Shown one piece after another: positions 11,448 through 22,464 of a stretch of DNA of 64,000 nucleotides. How positions within the stretch are numbered: position 1 is the first letter of the stretch; each line of letters opens with the position of its first letter. The DNA comes from Actinoallomurus bryophytorum (GTDB taxonomy: Bacteria > Actinomycetota > Actinomycetes > Streptosporangiales > Streptosporangiaceae): positions 1,054,001 to 1,118,000 of the forward strand of contig NZ_VFOZ01000002.1 in the NCBI RefSeq assembly GCF_006716425.1, written 5' to 3'. The notes beneath the pieces are model-generated. The model made no database searches. It saw only the letters and a program-made list of their open reading frames with translations, and was not told where the DNA came from. Made by a program: the position numbers and the translations under genes.

Positions 11448-12872
11448 ATGCGCGTGAAGATGATCCTGCCCGCCCTGACCGAGGCGACCTCGCCGTTCTT
11501 CCGCCCGATCAAGTACTCGTTGTTCCCGCCGCTCGGGCTCGCCACCCTGGCCGGCCACCTCGACCCCGGCGACGACGTGACGATCACCGACGAGCACGTC
11601 CAGGAGGTCGACACCTCCAACGAGCCGGACCTCGTGGTCATCCAGGTCTACATCACCTCGGCGCGGCGCGCGTACGAGCTCGCCGACCTCTACCGCGCCA
11701 AGGGGGTGTACGTGTGCCTGGGCGGGCTGCACGTGACGTCACTGCCGGAGGAGGCCGCGAGACACGCGGACACGATCTTCTGCGGGCCCGGGGAGGACAT
11801 CTGGCCGGCGTTCCTCAGCGAGCTGCGGAGGGGATGCCCGCGGTCCCGCTACGACTCGAAGCAGCGGAGCCTGGCCGGGCTCCCGCCGATCCGCCGCGAC
11901 CTGATCGCGCGTCACCTGTACCTGGTCCCGAACTCCATCGTGGTCTCCCGCGGCTGCCCGCACGTGTGCGACTTCTGTTACAAGGAGGCGTTCTTCGAGG
12001 GCGGCAGGTCGTTCTACACCCAGACCGTGGACGCGGCCCTGGCCGAGATCGACCGGCTACCGGGCCGCCACCTGTACTTCCTGGACGACCACCTGCTCGG
12101 CAACGCGCGCTTCGCCACCGCCCTGTTCGACGGGATGCGCGGGATGGGGCGCCTGTGGCAGGCGGCGGGCACGGTGCAGACCGTGCTGCGCCCCGGCCTG
12201 CTGGAAAAGGCGGTCGACGCGGGCCTGCGCAGCCTCTTCGTCGGCTTTGAGACCGTGAACGCCGGAAACCTCACCGAGCAGCGCAAATGGCAGAACGTCG
12301 ACCGTGACTACGGGGCGGTGATCCGCCGGCTGCACGATCTCGGCGTCATGGTCAACGGCAGCTTCGTGTTCGGCATGGACGAGGACGACGCGAGCGTCTT
12401 CGACCGTACGGTCGAGTGGGCGGTCGGTCAGGGCATGGAGACCGCGACCTTCCACATCCTCACCCCCTATCCCGGCACCCGTCTCTACCAGCGGATGAGC
12501 GCGGCGGGACGCATGCTCCACCACGACTGGGACCGCTACGACACACGCCAGGTCGTCTTCGAGCCCGCCCGGCTGACCGCGCGCCAGTTGGAGGAGGGAT
12601 ACCGGCGCGCGTACCGCGACTTCTACCGGTGGGGCTCCATCCTGCGCGGCGCCCGTACCCAGCCGACGCTGCGCGGCAAGACGCGCCACGTCGCGTACGC
12701 GGGCGGCTGGAAGAAGTTCGAGCCGCTGTGGGATCTGGCCATCCGGGCGAAGAGGGTCGGACACGGCCTGCCCGCCCTGGAGACGATCCTGTCGGGATTC
12801 GGCTCTCAGCCCGCTGAGAGGACCAGGGACCATGGCGATCCGGTCGATCGGGGACGTACCGTGCGGACATGA
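11448..12872 (+). CDS. B12-binding-type radical SAM protein
   Basis: This 474-residue protein combines an amino-terminal cobalamin-binding-like Rossmann domain (PPLGLATLAGHL, LGGLHVTSLPEEA) with a radical SAM core. The [4Fe-4S] ligands are Cys170, Cys174 and Cys177 in SRGCPHVCDFC. A carboxy-terminal region, KWQNVDRDY to FYRWGSILRG, resembles the DUF4070 part of the HpnP/HpnJ group. Family members do methylations or ring changes on lipids and tetrapyrroles, but the substrate here is unknown. The stop overlaps the ATG of the crotonase-fold gene by four bases, so the two may act on one pathway. The cobalamin-binding DxHxxG motif is not clear, so B12 dependence is uncertain. Confidence 0.85.
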   Translation: MRVKMILPALTEATSPFFRPIKYSLFPPLGLATLAGHLDPGDDVTITDEHVQEVDTSNEPDLVVIQVYITSARRAYELADLYRAKGVYVCLGGLHVTSLPEEAARHADTIFCGPGEDIWPAFLSELRRGCPRSRYDSKQRSLAGLPPIRRDLIARHLYLVPNSIVVSRGCPHVCDFCYKEAFFEGGRSFYTQTVDAALAEIDRLPGRHLYFLDDHLLGNARFATALFDGMRGMGRLWQAAGTVQTVLRPGLLEKAVDAGLRSLFVGFETVNAGNLTEQRKWQNVDRDYGAVIRRLHDLGVMVNGSFVFGMDEDDASVFDRTVEWAVGQGMETATFHILTPYPGTRLYQRMSAAGRMLHHDWDRYDTRQVVFEPARLTARQLEEGYRRAYRDFYRWGSILRGARTQPTLRGKTRHVAYAGGWKKFEPLWDLAIRAKRVGHGLPALETILSGFGSQPAERTRDHGDPVDRGRTVRT

Positions 12873-13639
12873 GCTCTGACGAGGTGCTGGTCGACAAGGA
12901 CGGCCCGTTCGCCGTCATCACCATGAACCGACCCAAACGCCGCAACGCGCTGTCGCTGTCGCACATGCACGCGCTGACCTCGGCGTTCCGCGAGGCCGGC
13001 GGGACCGATGCCACCGGCATCGTGCTCGCCGGCAACGGCCCGGTCTTCTCCGCCGGGCACGACTTCGCCGATCTGGCCGGGGCGGACCTCGCGGCGGCGC
13101 GCGAGCTGCTGCTCGCCTGCCGCGAGCTGATGGAGACGATCCAGTCGGTGCCCCAGGTGGTCATCGCCCGGGTCCACGGGCTGGCGACCGCGGCCGGCTG
13201 CCAGCTCGTCGCCACCTGTGACCTGGCCGTGGCCGCGTGGAGCGCCGGTTTCGCCGCGCCCGGCGGCAAGGGCGGCTGGTTCTGCCACACGCCGATGGTC
13301 CCGATCGCGCGCAACGTCGGGCGCAAACGGGCGATGGAGATGGCGCTGACCGGGGACGTCATCGACGCCGGTACCGCCCTCGACTGGGGCCTGATCAACC
13401 AGGCCGTGCCGCCCGAGGAGCTGGAGAAGGCAACGCGTGAGCTGCTGGAACGCGCGACTCGGGGCAGCAGGCGCAGCAAGGCCCTCGGCAAACAGGCCAT
13501 GTACGCCCAGCTCGGGCACCCCGAGGCGGACGCCTACACGTACGCGATCGAGGTGATGGCCGCCGCCAGCCAGACGCCCGAGGCACAGGAGGGCATGGCG
13601 GCCTTCCTCGAGAAACGCGCCCCGGAGTGGCCCGCCTGA
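12869..13639 (+). CDS. Enoyl-CoA hydratase/isomerase family protein lacking both usual glutamates
   Basis: This 256-residue crotonase-fold protein keeps the CoA and oxyanion-hole motifs FSAGHDF and HGLATAAGC. The two catalytic Glu of enoyl-CoA hydratase are replaced: the first position reads Gln (AGCQLVATCD) and the second lies in FAAPGGKGG with no Glu. It is therefore not a standard hydratase; ECHDC3-like proteins and dehalogenase- or decarboxylase-type crotonases are alternatives. The ATGA overlap ties it to the radical SAM gene. Confidence 0.9.
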   Translation: MSSDEVLVDKDGPFAVITMNRPKRRNALSLSHMHALTSAFREAGGTDATGIVLAGNGPVFSAGHDFADLAGADLAAARELLLACRELMETIQSVPQVVIARVHGLATAAGCQLVATCDLAVAAWSAGFAAPGGKGGWFCHTPMVPIARNVGRKRAMEMALTGDVIDAGTALDWGLINQAVPPEELEKATRELLERATRGSRRSKALGKQAMYAQLGHPEADAYTYAIEVMAAASQTPEAQEGMAAFLEKRAPEWPA

Positions 13640-13746
13640 GCCGGATTCGGGGTTCCGGTCCCGGCAGATCCCTCCAGGGCATGGATTCAGACGATTCGTC
13701 CAATACTCTGCGCTCAGGAGGGGGTTCCATCACCGGGGAGTGAGGC

Positions 13747-16575
13747 ATGCCCGTACAGGCTCATGCGGGTTCGCAGGACCGGCGCGTGCTGAGCACGCCC
13801 GCGGGCCGCCAGTTGCTCGGGCTCTTCGACGCCCGTACCCAGGCCCGCCCGTGGCGGCTCGGCAGCCAGCCGTTCCCCCTCCTCGTCTTAGAGGCGGCCG
13901 AACCCGGCGTACCCGTCGACGACTACGTGGGAGAGCTCGAGCGGGCGGCGGCCGAGGCGGGCATCCCGCACACCGTGCCGGTACCCGCGCCCGGAGCGGA
14001 CACCGCCCCGGAGGTCGCGCTGCTGGACGCGATGACCGACGAGGGCGCCTGGAACGGCCTTCGCCACGGGTTCGGCCGGTTCCGCTTCCCCCGCTCCGAC
14101 CTCGTACGCTCCTTCGAGAAGGCGAGCGAGCGCGCACGCGAGAAGAACGCCGCCCATCCCGGGTCCACCACGCCGATGGATGAGTGGAAGGACACCGCCG
14201 CACTCCTGTCCTGGTCACGCCGCCCGTTCCGCGCGCCGGTGTGGTGGTCGACGGTGATCCTCCTCGTGGCCGCGATCCTCGGCGGCGTCGCCCAGGCCCT
14301 GGCGGACAAGATCCGGATCGGCACGCTGCTGCTGACGAGCCTGGCGCTCCTCGTCGCGGTGATCCTCGCGGCCGGGCTGACGACACGCACGATCTGGCTG
14401 CCGATCCTGTCGCGTGCCGGTGTCGGCACGCGGTACCGATGGTTCGCCACCTCCTCGTTCTTCGCCGTTCTCGGCGGACACGGCTTCGACGACCGGCTCC
14501 GCCGGGTGCTCGACCGGCCCCAGTGGGCCGACACCGCGGAGTTCGGGCTGCAGATGAAGACGCTGGCCTTCCTGGAGGACCTGCGTGCCGCCCACCGCAA
14601 GCTGTCGCCCACGCTGCGCGGGCTCAAACGGCCGGTGCCGCCCGTGGTGTTCCTCAGGGGCGTCACGGCCGACAACGGCGGCGTCGAGCTGCTGTCGGCG
14701 ATGAGCGACATCCGCAGCCGCCGCAGCGAGTTGCATCCCCTGCTCGTCGTCGCCTCGGCCGGCCACGAGCACCGCGCCGCGCTGGACGGCCTTGCCGTGG
14801 CGCCCCCGCCGGGCCCGCTCCAGGACCTCTACGACGCGTGGGAGGCGTCGCTGGGCACCGCGCAGGCACCGAGCCAGCAGGTGGCGGGCCCGTGGCTGCT
14901 GCGGCTGCCCATCCCGGCGGAGGCCCCGGACTCGCTGGCACCCTCCCGGCTGAGCCCGAGGCGCAGACCGGGCTGGACGTGGCTCTGGTCGTGGTGGTCG
15001 CTGCTGCTCGTCCTGGCCGTGACCGCGGTCGGCGGCTCGTACCTGCACGGGCGGCTGAGCTCGGCGCACTGCAGCGTACGGTTCCCGTTCTCGGCCAACG
15101 TCGACACCCGGCTGGAGGACGACGGCGCGGGCAGCCGTGAGTGCGTCGGGGTCTCCACCGAGGGGGTCCGCTTCGAACGCGAGAGGCAGAGCACGGGCCT
15201 GGACGGCGACCGCCGCGCGCCCGACCGCCGGCACACGGCCGGCGACCTCACCCTCGCCGACCTGCAGCGCATGGTCGACGAGGAGGACGCGAGCGTCGTA
15301 CGCGGCCACGCGCCGTACGTCACGGTCCTCTATGTCGGCATGCTGACCACGGCCGACGGGCAGGAGCAGAGCGCCGTCAGCAGCATCCGCGAGCTGGCCG
15401 GCGCCTACCTCGCGCAGCTGGCCAACAACCACACCGACCAGCCCGGCGAGGTCGGGATGCCGCTGAAGGTCCGGCTGCTCGCGGTCAACGCCGGCCAGAA
15501 CATGGCCTTCTCCGGCCTCGTCGCGGACCGCATCCTGGCCATCGCCCGGCGCGACCCCACCGTCGTCGGCGTGGTCGGCATGGGCCGCAACACCAGCGCC
15601 TCCCAGGCCGCGATCCGCCGGCTAAATGACGCCGGCCTGGCGATCGTCGACCCGGTCAACTCCTCCGACCAGCTGCCCATGCTGGCGCACTACTACGGCC
15701 TCGCCGCCACCGACCACGACGAGGCGGTGGCCGCACTCCGTGCCCTGGGCGGCCATCCGGTCGGACGGGCGCTCATCGTCTCCCGCTCCCCCGGTCCCGC
15801 CCAGGAGTACAGCTCCGAGCTGGCCGCCGATGCCCAGGAGGCACTGCGGCCCCGGCAGCCGGACCCGCTCACCTACGACGGCACCGACGACATCGCGGGC
15901 AAGGTGAAGACGGCGTGCGAGAACTCCCTTGGCCATCCGTACGAGCTGGTGTACTTCGCCGGCCGGGCCGAGGACCTGCCCGGCCTGATCAACGGGCTCA
16001 GCAGCGGCGGCTGCGCCGACCGGCCGCTCACCCTGATCGGCGGCGACGAGGTCGCACGAGCGAGCTTCGGGTCCGGACGGCACCAGATCCTGCTGCCGCG
16101 GACGCTCACGGTGTACTACACGACCTTCAACCACCTGCCGAACCTCGTCGCCGGCGGCCGCGACCGGACCAACGCGTTCTTCCTGCTCTCACGCAACGTG
16201 CTCGGCATCGCCCCGGGGCCGCTCCTGGCGGACGGCCAGATGGCACTGACCTACGACTCGACCTCCGCGCTGGCGCAGGCGGCGCAGAAGGCGTTCAACA
16301 CGCTGGGCCTGACCGTACGCGACCGCGAACGTACGGCGGGCAGCAGCGTGGTCACGTCGGGATCAGTACTCCTGGAACTACCCCTGCTCCGGGCGAACGA
16401 GGGTGCGAGCGGCACGATCGACTTCACCGGAGACCAGCACACGCTGAACGGCTCAGGCCACCGCGGGCTGACGCTGGTCAAGGTGACGATCAAGCGGGGA
16501 CAGCCCGTCTACCAGCCGGTCTGCGGACGCCTGAACGGCGATCTGCCGGTACGCGGGCTGCCCGCCTGCCCGTAG
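13747..16575 (+). CDS. Membrane protein with extracellular type I periplasmic-binding (ANF-receptor-like) domain
   Basis: This 942-residue protein has a hydrophilic amino-terminal part (1-163), a membrane hairpin (about 164-184 and 192-210), a second cytosolic part (211-405), a third membrane segment (412-431) after the positive run SPRRRPGW, and a ~500-residue extracytoplasmic part. The last ~430 residues have type I periplasmic-binding features: an amino-acid-ABC-receptor-like opening (YVGMLTTADGQ), the lobe strand VVGVVGMG followed by SASQAAI, and DPVNSSDQLP, PLTLIGGDEVARA. The cytosolic segment PPVVFLRGVTADNGG followed by HPLLVVASA looks like the Walker-B side of a P-loop NTPase, but no Walker A is visible. 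I infer a ligand receptor rather than a transporter subunit, since no permease genes adjoin. GGGGAG precedes the ATG. Confidence 0.8.
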   Translation: MPVQAHAGSQDRRVLSTPAGRQLLGLFDARTQARPWRLGSQPFPLLVLEAAEPGVPVDDYVGELERAAAEAGIPHTVPVPAPGADTAPEVALLDAMTDEGAWNGLRHGFGRFRFPRSDLVRSFEKASERAREKNAAHPGSTTPMDEWKDTAALLSWSRRPFRAPVWWSTVILLVAAILGGVAQALADKIRIGTLLLTSLALLVAVILAAGLTTRTIWLPILSRAGVGTRYRWFATSSFFAVLGGHGFDDRLRRVLDRPQWADTAEFGLQMKTLAFLEDLRAAHRKLSPTLRGLKRPVPPVVFLRGVTADNGGVELLSAMSDIRSRRSELHPLLVVASAGHEHRAALDGLAVAPPPGPLQDLYDAWEASLGTAQAPSQQVAGPWLLRLPIPAEAPDSLAPSRLSPRRRPGWTWLWSWWSLLLVLAVTAVGGSYLHGRLSSAHCSVRFPFSANVDTRLEDDGAGSRECVGVSTEGVRFERERQSTGLDGDRRAPDRRHTAGDLTLADLQRMVDEEDASVVRGHAPYVTVLYVGMLTTADGQEQSAVSSIRELAGAYLAQLANNHTDQPGEVGMPLKVRLLAVNAGQNMAFSGLVADRILAIARRDPTVVGVVGMGRNTSASQAAIRRLNDAGLAIVDPVNSSDQLPMLAHYYGLAATDHDEAVAALRALGGHPVGRALIVSRSPGPAQEYSSELAADAQEALRPRQPDPLTYDGTDDIAGKVKTACENSLGHPYELVYFAGRAEDLPGLINGLSSGGCADRPLTLIGGDEVARASFGSGRHQILLPRTLTVYYTTFNHLPNLVAGGRDRTNAFFLLSRNVLGIAPGPLLADGQMALTYDSTSALAQAAQKAFNTLGLTVRDRERTAGSSVVTSGSVLLELPLLRANEGASGTIDFTGDQHTLNGSGHRGLTLVKVTIKRGQPVYQPVCGRLNGDLPVRGLPACP

Positions 16576-16876
16576 GGGTGTCCTTTCGCGGGGACGGGGG
16601 GCTCCTGCTTGCCCGATCCGCCTCGGATCGGGAACCTTCGCAGATCAGAGACACCTTCGATGGGGTCGGTTGCCGCTAATACGGAGAGCCGATAACATGG
16701 AAAGCGTTGCAGTCGTAGTTTCCTCGTACGTATTGAGTTCGCTCTTGAACGCCCGCGGAAGTGACGGCGGGCGTTTTCGCTTCTCCGGGATAATCTTCGC
16801 GGACGCAAGCCAAAGTCCGTATGCAGCCCCGGTCCGCCGACCGGTGTCCCGGTGAGGCATCCAAGAAGGAGAGAAA
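16576..16876 (+). promoter_or_regulatory. Long 5' leader region of the cold-shock gene
   Basis: No open reading frame is supported in these 301 bases. They include a 9-bp hairpin followed by TTTT and then about 100 bases before the cold-shock start codon. A structured leader is expected for csp mRNAs, whose translation depends on RNA melting at low temperature. The promoter was not located. Confidence 0.4.
16748..16775 (+). terminator. Hairpin plus T-run in the csp leader
   Basis: AACGCCCGC pairs with GCGGGCGTT (9 bp) around a ten-base loop, and the transcript continues TTCGCTTC. It could end read-through from the upstream membrane-protein gene or act as an attenuator in the csp leader. Confidence 0.55.
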
Positions 16877-17080
16877 GTGGCAGAAGGCACCGTCAAGTGG
16901 TTCAACGCCGACAAGGGCTTCGGTTTCATCGCGCCTGACGGCGGGGGCCCGGACGTGTTCGTGCACTACTCGGCGATCACCTCCAGTGGTTTCCGTACGC
17001 TGGAGGAGAACCAGCGCGTGAGCTTCGAGACGACCCAGGGTCCCAAGGGCCCCCAGGCGGAGCAGGTCACGCCGATCTAG
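16877..17080 (+). CDS. cspA: Cold-shock protein, CspA family
   Basis: This 67-residue single-stranded nucleic-acid-binding beta-barrel has both RNA-binding motifs, KGFGFI and VFVHYSAI, and is full length. It acts as an RNA chaperone. The GTG start follows AAGGAGAG at normal spacing. It sits behind a long structured leader and is closed by a strong terminator. The gene letter is generic; actinomycetes have several paralogs. Confidence 0.96.
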   Translation: MAEGTVKWFNADKGFGFIAPDGGGPDVFVHYSAITSSGFRTLEENQRVSFETTQGPKGPQAEQVTPI

Positions 17081-17102
17081 GCTTAGCACTACACCAAGCT
17101 GG

Positions 17103-17128
17103 GCCCGCACCGAGCAATCGGTGCGGGC
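17103..17128 (+). terminator. Terminator after the cold-shock gene
   Basis: GCCCGCACCGA and TCGGTGCGGGC form a perfect 11-bp stem with loop GCAA, starting 23 bp after the stop codon. Confidence 0.75.
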
Positions 17129-17410
17129 TCTGCTGCCTTGTGGAGCCGCGTCTCGCTCCGGTCGGCGGCATCATGGGCGTGCCGTGCCTGGGGTGCTCCG
17201 GGTGGCGCAAAACATCACATTTCGGGCTTGTTGGGCTTGGGTGGACTGCCGGCTCCGGGGTGCCTCGGATGTTGGCCCGATCCGGCCACTTCGCGACCCG
17301 CCAGCCGCCAAGCGCCCGTGGGGATGAGGACGTGCGCGGCAGGCGACGCAGCGCAGGCCGGCCAGATCGATGCACCAGCGGACAGCGACCGAGACCTGAT
17401 CGCTCGTCCC

Positions 17411-17500
17411 CGTCGAGGAGGCAGGTGCGCCGGCTCACGGAGCTGCGCGGCATGACCGAAGAGGCCGCACGCGCCCGCATCGCTATCAAGGCCACACGGA
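17411..17500 (+). pseudogene. Fragment of a dephospho-CoA kinase gene
   Basis: About 90 bases encode [20 protein letters not shown], matching the local coaE product (gene at 22.4-23.1 kb, opposite strand) over about 26 residues with two differences. At DNA level there are about seven substitutions and one extra G at the left border. Four of the substitutions are silent third-position changes, so the copy diverged under coding constraint. Similarity stops abruptly on both sides. It is too short to be a gene and I read it as a remnant of a second coaE. Confidence 0.7.
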
Positions 17501-17692
17501 GACCGGGGACCCCGCCCTGTCCGCCCTTGCACGTGGGCGCCGTCGTCGAGGTGTACATGCCGACGGGGGGCCGCTCAGCGTCGCTGAGCGATTCAGGCCG
17601 ACCGACCGTACCGGCGCGTGCCCGTCGGCTTGGTCGCCCCTAACAGACCCTGAGAAGACGCCACCTGGCACACCGCAGTCACCGCGCGTCAG

Positions 17693-17900
17693 AACTTCCC
17701 GGCCGCCAGACCCACTCCGTCCAGACCGCCCGGGCCCCCTCCAACGTCGCCGCGCGTCAGAACCTCCCGGCGACCAGGCCCGCTCCGTCCCGACCGCCCA
17801 GGCCCCCGGACCGCCTCCAGCCTCGCCGCGCGTCAGAACCTCCCAGCCACCAGGCCCACTCCGTCCAGACCGTCGGAGCCCCCTCCGGACTACTTCCAGA
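17693..17900. repeat. Three imperfect direct repeats
   Basis: Units beginning CGCGCGTCAGAAC start at 17693, 17751 and 17827. Each continues with a related CCACTCCGTCC-type segment. Spacing varies (58 and 76 bp). Confidence 0.65.
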
Positions 17901-18382
17901 TCGGAGCCGACCTCCCTCTCCCTCACTCGGCACGGCAATACGACTCGGAGTCGATCCCTCAGCCCGGCACTGGTTACGCCGGAACCGTCCTCCGATGCCT
18001 CGGAGGACATGCGCCCCCGGCAGCCGGACCCGCTGAGGTGCGAGGACCCTCACTCTGGGCCTGCAAGACGCGCTCGTCGCCGCACGAGGTCGCCTCAGGT
18101 CACCGCCGTGCTCTCCACACGACACGAGGTCAGACCGCGTGTGGTGAGGTGGAGGGGAGGCGATCGACGTTCTCAGGCGTCAGCTACATGGCTGGGCTTG
18201 CCCTGCCGCCGCCCCGACTGTCCGTCCGCCTGGTCGGACTCCTCGCTGTGCGACCGGCAAGCCTGACGTCGCGCCCCGGCAGCTCGCTCCTCAGCCGGGT
18301 CCCACGGCGGCGTGCCCGCCCCTGTGGTGGTCAGTCCCGCGCCATGGGCGCTCGCGGGGTCCGCGTCGGGCGCGGAAAAGCC

Positions 18383-18526
18383 GGCGCTATAGGTCGGCGT
18401 GCCCGCACTTGGCCAAGGTCCGGTGAATCCGGCGCTATAGGTCGGCGTGCCCGCACTTGGCCAAGGTCCGGTGAATCCGGCGCTATAGGTCGGCGTGCCC
18501 GCACTTGGCCAAGGTCCGGTGAATGC
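18383..18526. repeat. Three tandem 48-bp repeats
   Basis: A 48-bp unit beginning GGCGCTATAGGTCGGCGTGC occurs three times head to tail at 18383, 18431 and 18479 with almost no differences until the end of the third. The length is a multiple of three and one minus-strand frame reads a 16-residue GFTGPWPSAGTP-type repeat, but no start, ribosome site or domain supports a gene. Confidence 0.85.
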
Positions 18527-18859
18527 TGCGCCTTGGGCCCACCGCGGGTACCTCGGCCAAGTCTCTGCTCGGACCAAGGCCTCGTCTCCCGGTTCCTCCC
18601 GGGTGTGACCTGATACCCCGCCCCGAAACCGGCCGCCGATCCCCCGCACGGGGCGCCTGAGAGCCCGTCTCCAAGCTCCGGTCATTGCCCCGGTCGCTGA
18701 CCTGACCTCTCGCTCCCGCGGCGCCCGTGTTCCCCGATGCCGACGTGGCCCTCGCCCCCGGCCTCTCCCCCTCGCTCACTCGCGCCCCTGGCCGCGCGCC
18801 TCCAGTCGTCCCAGCCGCTCGCCTGGCTCGCCCGCCCCAGCCTTCCGCCTCCGGTCCTG

Positions 18860-19230
18860 CGGCCTGGTCGGCTACCTCCCGGGCCTCTCCCCCGGGCGCT
18901 TACCCCCGGGCACCCACCCCAGCCGGCCGCGCGCTCGCCCACCGACCCCAGCCAGCCGCCTCCGGTCTCGCGGCTTATCGGCTACCTTCCGGGCGCCGGG
19001 CGCCCAGCCCCGGGCACCCGCACCCGGCCCCCGGGGGCCCTGTGGCCTGGTCGGCCACCTACCGGGCCCCTCCTCCGGGCGCTTGCCCCCGGGCACCCAC
19101 CCCCGGCCGGCCGCGCGCTCGCCCACCGACCCCAGCCGGCCGCCTCCGGTCTCGCGGCTTAGTCGGCTACCTTCCGGGCGCCGGGCATCCGGCCCCGGAC
19201 ACCAGCCCCCGGACACCCACGTCGAGGGTG
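18860..19230. repeat. Tandem duplication of about 184 bp
   Basis: Two copies share segments such as GGCCGCGCGCTCGCCCACCG (at 18925 and 19109) and the following CGCCTCCGGTCTCGCGG, at a spacing of 184 bp. The copies differ at scattered bases. Confidence 0.65.
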
Positions 19231-19247
19231 TCGGGCCCTGTCGCTGG

Positions 19248-19278
19248 CCCTGGCCCCGGCCCCGGCCCCGGCCCCGGC
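19248..19278. repeat. CCCCGG hexamer run
   Basis: Five consecutive GGCCCC-type hexamers lie just after the uvrB stop. The uvrB-transcript strand is therefore G-rich with four or more G4 runs and could form a quadruplex. Confidence 0.6.
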
Positions 19279-19284
19279 GGGTGG

Positions 19285-21396
<2,112 letters not shown>

Positions 21397-21627
21397 GCTG
21401 TTTCCTCCGTCGACTGGTGGTCGCCGGTCCAGAACGGCCGGCGGATCGCGGGCCGTGCCGGGAGGCCCGTGTATGTCAACCGTACGACCCGGCAGTGACA
21501 TTCCGGTGGCCCTCGCGACGTTCCGTCCCGGCGGTGATTGCCAACCAACCGTGAACGATGCGTTACTCTCCGTTGAAGCGGCTACGTCACACCGGTCGTG
21601 GCCGAGGCCCTTGCCCGGAGGATCGCC

Positions 21628-22464
21628 ATGGCTTACCGCCTCGCCGCCATCGTCTCGGCTCTGCCGCTCACCTGCGCCGGTATGGCGTTCACCTCGACCG
21701 TACGACATCCCACCCGGGTAAGCCCGGCCGGCATCGCCGACATCGGTCACCGTGGCGCGTCGGCGTCCGCCCCGGAGAACACCCTCGCCGCCTTCCGCGC
21801 GGCCAGGTCCCAGCACGCCGACTACTTCGAGCTCGACGTCCAGCAGACCAAGGACCGCACGCCGGTCATCATGCACGACACGACGCTGAGGCGTACGACC
21901 AACGCCGAGTCGGTCTACCCCGGCCGGTCGCCGTGGCGGGTCGGCGACTTCACACTCCGGCAGCTCGAACGGCTCGACGCCGGCTCCTGGTTCTCCTCCC
22001 GGTTCCGGCACGAGCGTGTGCCGACGCTCGCCAGGACCCTGAGCGAGATGGAGGGCAGCGACCTGAAGCTGCTCCTGGAGATCAAGGACCCGTCCCTGTA
22101 CCCGGGCCTGACGAGCCGGGTCGCCGGACAACTGCGCGCCCAGCCGAGATGGCTGCTCCCCGGCCGGCTGATCGTCCAGAGTTTCGACTGGGGGTCGGTA
22201 CGGGAGTTCCACCGGCTGATGCCCGCCGTCCCGACCGGCGTACTCGGCACGCCGACGGCCGCGCAGCTTCCCGCGATCGCCGGGTACGCGCACTATGTCA
22301 ACCCTCGCTACGACGCCATCAACGCCGCCTACGTCCGGCGGGTGCATGCCCGGCACATGGAGGTCTTCGCCTGGGGCGCCGGCAGTGCCGCCGACGTCCG
22401 CCGGCTGGTCGGCTACCGGGTCGACGGCATCATCAGTGACCGCCCTGAGGCGGTCCCCCGTTGA
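21628..22464 (+). CDS. Glycerophosphodiester phosphodiesterase, exported
   Basis: This 278-residue enzyme is predicted to hydrolyse glycerophosphodiesters to glycerol-3-phosphate and an alcohol. A signal peptide (residues 1-25, hydrophobic [16 protein letters not shown]) precedes the GDPD barrel. Catalytic motifs [22 protein letters not shown] and [11 protein letters not shown] are present and the barrel ends with [16 protein letters not shown] seven bases upstream supports the ATG. It diverges from uvrB, and its last 32 bases overlap the 3' end of coaE on the other strand. Confidence 0.92.
   Translation: MAYRLAAIVSALPLTCAGMAFTSTVRHPTRVSPAGIADIGHRGASASAPENTLAAFRAARSQHADYFELDVQQTKDRTPVIMHDTTLRRTTNAESVYPGRSPWRVGDFTLRQLERLDAGSWFSSRFRHERVPTLARTLSEMEGSDLKLLLEIKDPSLYPGLTSRVAGQLRAQPRWLLPGRLIVQSFDWGSVREFHRLMPAVPTGVLGTPTAAQLPAIAGYAHYVNPRYDAINAAYVRRVHARHMEVFAWGAGSAADVRRLVGYRVDGIISDRPEAVPR

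Larger units (their letters stand above)
17129..19284. other. Repeat island between the cold-shock gene and uvrB
   Basis: No gene is supported in these 2.1 kb. Reading frames are open on several strands only because of high GC and lack family features. The stretch holds the coaE fragment, three imperfect copies of a 58-76 bp unit, three perfect 48-bp copies, a duplicated ~184-bp proline-rich-looking unit, and a run of CCCCGG units touching the uvrB stop codon. Confidence 0.6.

Noticed and set aside
18383-18526. CRISPR array
   Set aside because: Contiguous 48-bp copies without spacers.
21397-22356. Amino-terminal extension of uvrB by about 320 residues
   Set aside because: It would run antisense through the GDPD gene, and a strong ribosome site sits right before the normal UvrB start.
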